Part shown: positions 58,800 to 64,000 of the stretch, one piece after another
How the letters are laid out: each line of letters opens with the position of its first letter
How positions within the stretch are numbered: position 1 is the stretch's first letter
Assembly (NCBI GenBank): GCA_014649355.1
Contig: BMSW01000003.1
Location: 310,001-374,000, forward strand
Direction of reading: 5' to 3'
Length of the DNA stretch: 64,000 bases
Origin: Streptomyces althioticus
Lineage (GTDB): Bacteria; Actinomycetota; Actinomycetes; Streptomycetales; Streptomycetaceae
Program-made: the position numbers and the translations under genes
The notes under the pieces: generated by a model
What the model saw: the letters and a program-made list of their open reading frames with translations, nothing else
The model's database searches: none
What the model was told of the DNA's origin: nothing

Positions 58800-60444
58800 G
58801 CCCCGGCTCCCCCGCCTCCGTGACGAAGGAGGCGGCGGTGGTGAGCGGCGCGCCCTGCGTGGTGACGTGAGGCACCGTCTTGAAGTCGGCGCGTGCCTGC
58901 TCCCGGCCGAGGGTGACGGTCGTGTAGCCGCGCAGGCCGTTGTAGAACCGCATGTGCGGGTTGGCGGCGGTCAGGTCGCCCCAGTTGGCGGGTTTCTCCG
59001 ACCCGTTGCCGCCGCTGGTGACGGAGGTGGTGACGATCTCGGTGCCCACGGTCTTCGAGCCGGGGTCGGAGAAGTCGCGCTTGATGTCGAAGCCGTAGTG
59101 GACGTGCACGTCGCCGGTGAGGACCATCAGGTTCTCGACGCCGGCGGCCTGCGCGCCGGCCAGGACGCGCTCGCGGGAGGCCGGGTAGCCGTCCCAGGAG
59201 TCCATGGAGACCTTGGCGGGCGGGGTGGGCCTGTCCAGCCGCTGGGAGAAGGTGACCTGCTGCGGCACGACGTTCCACACCGCGTCGGATCGCCGCCAGC
59301 CGTCGAGCAGCCAGCGCTCCTGGGCGGCGCCGGTGAGGGTGCGCGCGGGGTTCTCGGACTCGGGGCCCGGGTACTGCCAGCCGTCGCCGTAGGCCTGGTT
59401 GGAGCGGTACTGCCGGGTGTCGAGCACGTCGAACTGGGCGAGGCGGCCCCAGTGCAGCCGGCGGTACAGCTTCAGGTCGGGACCCTCGGGGAGCTGGGGC
59501 CGGCGCAGCGGCATGTTCTCCCAGTAGGCGCGGTAGGCGGCGGCCCGGCGCAGCAGGAACTCCTCCGGCGGGACGCTGTTCTCGGGGGTGTCACCGGCGT
59601 AGTTGTTCTCGGTCTCGTGGTCGTCCCAGGTGACGACGAAGGGGTGTGCGGCGTGCGCGGCCCTGAGGTCGGGGTCGGACTTGTAGAGGGCGTACCGCAG
59701 CCGGTAGTCCTCCAGGGTGACGGTCTCGTGGTTGAAGAGGCCGGAGGGCAGGGTGCCGGCCGGGTAGGCGCGGGCGCCGGCGACGTCGTTGACGGCGTAC
59801 TCGTAGAGGTAGTCGCCGAGGTGGAGGACGACGTCGAGGTCCTCCTGGGCGAGGTGCCGGTAGGCGGTGTAGTAGCCCTGGTCGTAGCGCTGGCAGGAGA
59901 CGATGCCGAAGGTGAGCGCGCCGGCGCGGCTGCGCGGGGCGGGCGCGGTGCGGGTGCGGCCGGCGGGGCTGACGAAGCGGCCGGCGCGGAACCGGTAGTG
60001 GTAGAGGCGGCCGGGGGCGAGCCCGCCCGCCTCGACGTGCACGGTGTGGTGGAACTCCGGGTGGGCGTCGGCCTTGCCGCGTCTGACGACGCTGCGGAAC
60101 CGGGCGTCGAGGGCGATCTCCCACTCGACGGTCACACGGCGTGCGGGCAGCCCGCCGTCGGCCTGGTACGGGGCGGGCGCGAGGCGGGTCCACAGCAGCA
60201 CCGAGTCGGGGTGCGGGTCACCGGAGGCGACGCCGAGGGTGAAGGGGTCGTCGGTGAGCCGCGCGGTGTCCAGTTCGGCGGCGGCCGCGGTGCCGGCGCC
60301 GGGCACGCCGACGGCGAAGGCGACCGCGGCGGCGGCGCCGGTGGCGGTCAGGAAGCGCCGGCGGCCGATGTGCCGGGCGGCGGCGCGGAGTTCAGGGCCG
60401 TGGGACGGGCGGGCGGCACGGGGTGTCGTGAGGTCCTGCGTCAT
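58786..60444 (-). CDS. phoD: Tat-exported PhoD-type alkaline phosphatase/phosphodiesterase
   Basis: 552 residues from ATG 60444 with GGGGAGG 6 nt upstream. Tat signal: HIGRRRFLTATGAAAAVAFA up to AGTAAAAE. Purple-acid-phosphatase-like PhoD domain with N-terminal Fn3-like part (FTLGVASGDPHPDSVLLWTRL), then GIVSCQRYDQGYY, HLGDYLYEY, TWDDHETENNYAG, and LTGDVHVHYGF for the metal ligands. Releases phosphate from phospholipids or wall teichoic acids outside the cell. PhoR-PhoP control is expected for this family, but I could not find a convincing PHO box here. Confidence 0.92.
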   Translation of the reverse strand: MTQDLTTPRAARPSHGPELRAAARHIGRRRFLTATGAAAAVAFAVGVPGAGTAAAAELDTARLTDDPFTLGVASGDPHPDSVLLWTRLAPAPYQADGGLPARRVTVEWEIALDARFRSVVRRGKADAHPEFHHTVHVEAGGLAPGRLYHYRFRAGRFVSPAGRTRTAPAPRSRAGALTFGIVSCQRYDQGYYTAYRHLAQEDLDVVLHLGDYLYEYAVNDVAGARAYPAGTLPSGLFNHETVTLEDYRLRYALYKSDPDLRAAHAAHPFVVTWDDHETENNYAGDTPENSVPPEEFLLRRAAAYRAYWENMPLRRPQLPEGPDLKLYRRLHWGRLAQFDVLDTRQYRSNQAYGDGWQYPGPESENPARTLTGAAQERWLLDGWRRSDAVWNVVPQQVTFSQRLDRPTPPAKVSMDSWDGYPASRERVLAGAQAAGVENLMVLTGDVHVHYGFDIKRDFSDPGSKTVGTEIVTTSVTSGGNGSEKPANWGDLTAANPHMRFYNGLRGYTTVTLGREQARADFKTVPHVTTQGAPLTTAASFVTEAGEPGLKPA

Positions 60445-60581
60445 GGGTCCTCCCCTGGCGGACGGGTGGGTGCGGGAGGAATTGCAGTGGCCGGGGACGA
60501 CGCAGGGTTGACGCGTACACAGCATCCGGATGACGGTCGCATGAGGTCCGCATGGCGAACCCTCGCCTACGCTGCGGTGCC

Positions 60582-61358
60582 ATGAACGCCAAGGAAACGG
60601 ACGGACGGGACGGGCGGACCGGGGTCGCGGTGGTCACCGGGGCGGGCTCCGGCATCGGACGCGCGGTGACCCGTGAACTGCTGCGCGGGGGCTGGTCGGT
60701 GGTGCTGGCCGGGCGCAGGGCGGAGACGCTGGAGGAGACGGCGCGGGCGGCCGACGGGGAGACCCTGCTCGTGCCGACGGACGTGTCACAACCGGCGGAC
60801 GTGGAGGCGCTGTTCGCGGCGGCCGTCGGGCGCTTCGGGCGGCTGGACCTGCTGTTCAACAACGCCGGTACGTCGGGACCCGGCGGGGTGCCGGTGGAGG
60901 AGCTGCCGTACGAGGCGTGGCGGCACGTGGTGGACACCAACCTCAACGGGGCGTTCCTGTGCGCGCAGGCGGCGTACCGGCAGATGAAGGGGCAGACACC
61001 GCAGGGCGGCCGGATCATCAACAACGGCTCGGTGTCGGCGCACGTCCCGCGCCCGCGGTCGGTCGCCTACACGGCCACGAAGCACGCGCTGACGGGCCTG
61101 ACCAAGTCGCTCGCGCTGGACGGGCGTCCGTACCGGATCGCGGTGGGCCAGATCGACATCGGCAACGCGGCGACGGAGATGACGGAGCGCATGCGGGCGG
61201 GGGTGCCGCAGGCGAACGGGGAGATCGCGCCGGAGCCCGTGATGGACGTCGCGGACGTGGCGCGCACGGTGCGGCACATGGCGGAGCTGCCGCTGGAGGC
61301 GAACGTGCAGTTCGCGACGGTGCTGGCGACGGGGATGCCGTACGTGGGGCGGGGCTGA
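60582..61358 (+). CDS. Short-chain dehydrogenase/reductase
   Basis: 258 residues. Rossmann site [26 protein letters not shown], catalytic Ser in [10 protein letters not shown] and the YxxxK motif YTATK. ATG 60582 is preferred: a TACGCT -10 ends 9 nt before it, giving a probable leaderless mRNA, whereas ATG 60552 would lie upstream of that element. Substrate unknown; C-terminal [16 protein letters not shown] is the usual end helix. Confidence 0.88.
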   Translation: MNAKETDGRDGRTGVAVVTGAGSGIGRAVTRELLRGGWSVVLAGRRAETLEETARAADGETLLVPTDVSQPADVEALFAAAVGRFGRLDLLFNNAGTSGPGGVPVEELPYEAWRHVVDTNLNGAFLCAQAAYRQMKGQTPQGGRIINNGSVSAHVPRPRSVAYTATKHALTGLTKSLALDGRPYRIAVGQIDIGNAATEMTERMRAGVPQANGEIAPEPVMDVADVARTVRHMAELPLEANVQFATVLATGMPYVGRG

Positions 61359-61511
61359 GGCGTCCCGCCCCGTCGGCGCGCCGCGATCCCCACATCCGGA
61401 ATTAACACATCCGCCCCATTGCGGCCGGTGGACAACCTATGCTCAACTTCTCTGCACCAAAGCTTCACAGTTGAGGCAGCGGTCTTCCGTCAGGCCACAT
61501 CCAGGGGGGAG

Positions 61512-61593
61512 GCGGCAGCCGTTCCACACCGCCGGCTGGGGGTGGGCCCGCGCGGGACCGCGGGTGCACACCGGCGGGTGGAACGGCTGCCGC
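61512..61593. terminator. Large bidirectional terminator between the SDR and aldo/keto reductase genes
   Basis: Arms 61512-61535 and 61571-61593 are complementary over 23 of 24 positions, one base being unpaired (start GCGGCAGCCGTTCCAC, mirror GTGGAACGGCTGCCGC). It is 5 nt past the aldo/keto reductase stop on the minus strand. The 35-nt loop contains an inner CCCGCGCGGG palindrome. The rest of the 240-nt gap has a promoter-like TATGCT at 61437 but no gene. Confidence 0.75.
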
Positions 61594-61598
61594 ACGTC

Positions 61599-62603
61599 TT
61601 ACGCGGCCCCTGCCTCCTGTCGCTGGAGGATGCGCTCCACCTCCGCCATCTGCTGCTCGGTCAACGGCCCCTCGGCGAGCGCGCCCGCGTTCTCCTCGGC
61701 CTGGGCGACGGAGCGGAAACCGGGGATGGGCACGGTGCGCGGGCTGCGCGCCCACAGCCAGGCCAGGGCACCCTGGGAGAGCGTGCGGCCGCCGCTGGTG
61801 AGGATGTCCCGCAGCGCGTCGACGCGGGCCAGCCACTCGGGGTCGGCGCCGCTGCCGTCCCCGAAGCCCCGCAGCCAGGCGGGCGGGCGACTGCGGATGT
61901 CCCCGGCCTCGAGCGGCCGGCCGCCGCGGTGCTTGCCGGTGAGCAGCCCCATGGCGAGAGGGCTGCGGTTGACGGACGCGAGGCCTGCCTTCTCGCAGAG
62001 CAGGAGCATCTCGGGTGCGTCGTCGAGGACGTTGAGCGCGTGCTGCACGGCGGCGCAGTGGGGCCCCTCGGCGAAGACGGCGGCGCGGGCGGGGTCGTCG
62101 GTGCTCCAGGCGTACGCCCGGATCAGCCCTTCCGCGACCAGCTCCTCGCAGGCGTCCCGCAGCACGGCCGCCCGGCCGGGATCGGCGTCGGCGAGGTGCA
62201 GCTGGTAGAGGTCGACGTGGTCGGTGCCGAGCCGGCGCAGGGAGGCGGTCAGGGCGCGGCGGAGGTGCTCCGGGGAGTCGTCGGTGCCGGAGGCGGTGCG
62301 GGTGCCGGAGTCGAAGAGGTTGCCCCACTTGGTGGCGACGACGACGTCGTCCCGCCGCGGGCCGAGCGCCCTGCCGAGGACCAGCTCGCTGCGCCCGGCG
62401 CCGTAGACGTCGGCGGTGTCGAAGAAGGTGACACCGAGGTCGAGCGCCCGGTGGACCGCCCGCACGGACTCCTCGTCGTCGACCTTCCCCCACCCGAGCG
62501 GCTGCCCGGCACCGTCCTGCCACTCCCCGCCGATGGCCCAGCACCCGAACCCGAGCGCGCTGACCTGGATACCACTGCGTCCCAGTGTGCGTGTGAACTC
62601 CAT
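61599..62603 (-). CDS. Aldo/keto reductase
   Basis: 334 residues. TIM-barrel NADPH enzyme with the tetrad Asp-Tyr-Lys-His in FFDTADVYGAGRSE, VVATKWGNL and VDLYQLHLADADP, and the cofactor end motif PIPGFRSVAQAEENAGAL. Belongs to the AKR group acting on aldehydes and ketones; no specific substrate. TACCGT ends 9 nt before the ATG 62603 with a TTGCCC 19 nt further up: likely a leaderless promoter. Longer in-frame sequence upstream belongs to the Y RNA and its terminator, so it is not part of the protein. Confidence 0.9.
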   Translation of the reverse strand: MEFTRTLGRSGIQVSALGFGCWAIGGEWQDGAGQPLGWGKVDDEESVRAVHRALDLGVTFFDTADVYGAGRSELVLGRALGPRRDDVVVATKWGNLFDSGTRTASGTDDSPEHLRRALTASLRRLGTDHVDLYQLHLADADPGRAAVLRDACEELVAEGLIRAYAWSTDDPARAAVFAEGPHCAAVQHALNVLDDAPEMLLLCEKAGLASVNRSPLAMGLLTGKHRGGRPLEAGDIRSRPPAWLRGFGDGSGADPEWLARVDALRDILTSGGRTLSQGALAWLWARSPRTVPIPGFRSVAQAEENAGALAEGPLTEQQMAEVERILQRQEAGAA

Positions 62604-62695
62604 ACGGGGGACGGTAGGAGTTGGAGTGCGCGCCAGGGCAAGGGGGTTGTCGGGAGTGAGGGGCTTCCTACCTTCTCGCGGAGACCGGACGTGGC

Positions 62696-62729
62696 GGAGC
62701 CCGGGAGTCGTATCCAGCTCCCGGGCTCC
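62696..62729 (-). terminator. Terminator hairpin of the Y RNA
   Basis: Perfect 12-bp stem GGAGCCCGGGAG (62696-62707) / CTCCCGGGCTCC (62718-62729), 10-nt loop. On the minus strand it starts 36 nt after the end of the Y RNA's closing stem and ends 92 nt before the aldo/keto reductase start. Confidence 0.75.
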
Positions 62730-62765
62730 TGGGGATGCCACCCAATTCGCACGCCGGCGGCGCAT

Positions 62766-62874
62766 GAGGACGGATCAGTCGTCATGCCGTCGTGTTCTTC
62801 CTTTGAACTACCGCGCCGGGAAGAGAGGCGCAGGCGAGAGTCGAACTCGCATCCGACGGCGTTCGTCCGTCCCC
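62766..62874 (-). ncRNA. yrlA: Bacterial Y RNA (YrlA-like) with a circularly permuted tRNA module
   Basis: Read 5' to 3' on the minus strand. Stem 1: 62874-62866 pairs with 62774-62766, 9 bp with one G-U. Internal loop: CGAAC (62865-62861) facing 11 nt (62785-62775). Stem 2: GCCGTCG (62860-62854) with CGACGGC (62792-62786). T arm: GCGAG-TTCGACT-CTCGC (62850-62834). Acceptor 3' half CTGCGCC (62833-62827), a 9-nt loop, then acceptor 5' half GGCGCGG (62817-62811), all seven pairs made with one G-U. Then TA as positions 8-9, D arm GTTC-AAAGGAA-GAAC (62808-62794) with the GG pair. T before D is a permuted tRNA. The fold is seen directly; identity with YrlA-class Y RNA, whose stem with a CGA bulge binds Ro60, rests on family knowledge. 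No CCA end can form. Confidence 0.85.
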
Positions 62875-63031
62875 GTTCGGTCCGGCGATCGGCGGCGATG
62901 CTGAGACTGGAGCGAGAGTCTGAGATTGACCGCGGCCGCCTCTGCGACGACCGCTCTTCAGGCTGAACTTCAGTTTCAGCTTGCGCTCCTGGCGCGAACC
63001 GGTCCTCACCCGGCCCGCGCCCCGTAGCGCA
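62875..63031 (-). promoter_or_regulatory. Presumed promoter region of the Y RNA
   Basis: 157 nt between the terminator of the upstream gene and the Y RNA. Contains CTGAACTTCAG (62963-62973), a perfect palindrome inside a run of TCAG/CTGA repeats, and an imperfect hairpin AGACT-N8-AGTCT (62904-62921 region). No clear -10/-35 pair is visible, so the RNA's 5' end is not fixed. Confidence 0.4.
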
Positions 63032-63053
63032 CCCCCGCGCTCGCACGCGGGGG
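63032..63053 (-). terminator. Terminator of the gene at 63088-63819
   Basis: Perfect 8-bp stem CCCCCGCG (63032-63039) / CGCGGGGG (63046-63053), 6-nt loop, 34 nt after the stop codon. It separates the protein gene from the Y RNA, although read-through remains possible. Confidence 0.7.
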
Positions 63054-63087
63054 CGATCGTGGATGCCACCTGTGGCCGCGCCGCGCG

Positions 63088-63819
63088 TCAGCCGAACAGG
63101 TAGCCGAACACCGCGTCGCCGACCCGCTGGTCGGTGACCTCGGTGCCGTTGGCCTCCTCACGGGCGAACTTCACGGCCTGCTGAAGCTTCTCGACCCGCT
63201 CCACCAGCTCGTTCACCCGCCGCGCCGGGAGGGCGCCGGAGAACTTCACGGTGGTCCAGTAACCGATCGGCACGTCCTCGTAGTACACCTCGACCTGCGC
63301 CGGGTGCTTCTCCGTGGCTTCCGCCTTGACGTGGTTGCGCGGCACCTTCTTGGTGCGGATCGTGCGCACCGGGTCCGTCTTCCACCAGTCCGTGGACGGG
63401 TCGAGGGACCAGGACTCCGCGGCGTCGAGGGTCGGCAGCTTCTTGACGAAGCCGTGCAGCTCGGCGAGCTGCTTCTCGAGGAAGAGCAGATAGCTGACGG
63501 GGACGTCGGCGACCAGCGTCCGCCCGTCGACCGTGACGTCCGCGCGCGCCAGGCAGTTGGCCCAGTCCTTCGTCGCGGTGACGTCGAACAGCCGCGTCAG
63601 CGAGGCGGACACCTCGCGCAGCACGTCCTCGGCCTGCACCTGCACCCGCGTGGACTCGGGCGGCAGCTGCTCGCCCTCCTCGTCCTTCGGCTGGTACGTG
63701 CGCGAGATGCCGGCCAGCAGCGCCGGCTTCTGCACCTTGCCGTGCGCGGCGTTGATGTCCTGGAGCGACTTGCTCTTGACACCCTTCTCGACCGCGATGA
63801 TCTGGTTCAGCTTTGTCAC
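63088..63819 (-). CDS. Uncharacterised actinobacterial protein next to the Y RNA (DUF7873-like)
   Basis: 243 residues from GTG 63819, with GGGGGAG 4 nt upstream. MTKLNQIIAVEKGVKSKSLQ opens the protein, followed by PALLAGISRTYQPKDEEGEQ, DVLREVSASLTRLFDVTATKD, DVPVSYLLFLEKQLAELHGF and the conserved RTKKVPRNHVKAEATEKHPA and EVYYEDVPIGYWTTVKFSGA. I recognise it as the actinobacterial family I know as DUF7873, present in bacteria and actinophages, with no assigned function. Basic patches (RTKKVPRNHVKAE) would suit RNA binding. Its position 214 nt upstream of the Y RNA on the same strand suggests a functional link; this is inference. Confidence 0.72.
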   Translation of the reverse strand: MTKLNQIIAVEKGVKSKSLQDINAAHGKVQKPALLAGISRTYQPKDEEGEQLPPESTRVQVQAEDVLREVSASLTRLFDVTATKDWANCLARADVTVDGRTLVADVPVSYLLFLEKQLAELHGFVKKLPTLDAAESWSLDPSTDWWKTDPVRTIRTKKVPRNHVKAEATEKHPAQVEVYYEDVPIGYWTTVKFSGALPARRVNELVERVEKLQQAVKFAREEANGTEVTDQRVGDAVFGYLFG

Positions 63820-64000
63820 GGGCTCCCCCTTCGAACAGCAGGAACCTATCCCGCCGGTCCGAAGATCCGCATCTCTTTATTCACACCTCCGAGCAGCCGC
63901 CCCACGGTCCCAACCAGGGGCGATTTTCGGCCTGTTCAGCGTTCAAGCAGATCCGGTCAACGGGCGGTCTGTCGCTGCTGACAGATGATCAATAACCTTG
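63820..64000 (-). promoter_or_regulatory. Upstream region of the DUF7873-like gene, to the window edge
   Basis: 181 nt, moderately AT-richer than the rest. On the minus strand TAGGTT (63848-63843) is a possible -10 about 24 nt before the start. A 5-bp inverted repeat CTGTC...GACAG (63970-63985) lies farther up. No gene is visible before the edge. Confidence 0.35.

Noticed and set aside
60445..60581. PHO boxes upstream of the phoD-like gene (GTCATCC/GTCAACC words)
   Set aside because: The units do not keep an 11-nt period with the GTTCACC consensus; only single weak matches.
62790..62850. Two ordinary tRNA genes in tandem on the minus strand (a T arm followed by a D arm)
   Set aside because: Neither has its other half nearby, and the two acceptor halves and two flanking helices pair with each other, which fits one permuted tRNA-like RNA instead.
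1..64000. CRISPR arrays, rRNA genes, phage or insertion-sequence transposases
   Set aside because: No regularly spaced direct repeats with unique spacers, no rRNA sequence, and no transposase, integrase or phage structural motifs in any translation.

Overview
The window is high-GC actinobacterial DNA and looks like a Streptomyces chromosome core region: GC-rich third codon positions, GTG/TTG starts, several start codons a few bases after a -10-like hexamer (probably leaderless), Streptomyces-type dispersed GC hairpins, and gene content (malEFG/aglA/malR, glnE, glnA2, hmp, panB, an AfsR-type regulator, hmuO/hmuTUV) that I recall from the S. coelicolor SCO2226-SCO2280 neighbourhood. I ran no database search; family calls rest on motifs read in the translations.

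Layout. 1-8.6 kb: starch/maltose module with a secreted alpha-amylase, alpha-glucosidase aglA, ABC importer malE-malF-malG (no dedicated ATPase) and the LacI-type repressor malR, with shared CTTGCA-type operators. 8.7-16 kb: PAP2 membrane phosphatase, glnE, a PNPOx-fold gene that seems to carry an internal deletion, a VOC protein, a PIN/ribbon-helix-helix toxin-antitoxin pair and a secreted pectate lyase. 16-25 kb: DinB-like protein, glnA2, flavohemoglobin hmp with a convergent NsrR-like regulator, DUF3105/DUF305 secreted proteins, nadE, a membrane EEP-fold hydrolase. 25-36 kb: MFS exporter plus TetR with a clear operator, panB, a DrrAB-like exporter abutting a 1,093-residue SARP/NB-ARC/TPR regulator, an M50 protease, a repeat cluster.

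36-50 kb: F420-dependent NADP reductase, map, then an iron/heme zone: heme oxygenase behind an iron box, PhzF-like protein, sodium:solute symporter with a 43-residue partner, a serine hydrolase with a broken signal peptide, two HtaA-domain surface proteins (one with an LAxTG sortase signal), an iron box, and the heme ABC importer hmuTUV. 50-62.6 kb: lipoprotein, Prim-Pol-like protein, GDPD, TetR with operators, DUF6243, Rsm22-like protein, serine hydrolase, Bcr/CflA-type MFS, Gfo/Idh oxidoreductase, Tat-exported PhoD, SDR and aldo/keto reductase.

The most interesting element is at 62766-62874 on the minus strand: an RNA whose sequence folds into a circularly permuted tRNA (T arm before D arm, acceptor stem closed by a 9-nt loop) carried on a two-helix stem with an internal loop containing CGA. 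That is the architecture of a bacterial Y RNA (YrlA class, the Ro60 partner). It has its own terminator and lies just downstream, on the same strand, of an uncharacterised protein gene (63088-63819); no Ro60 gene is inside the window.
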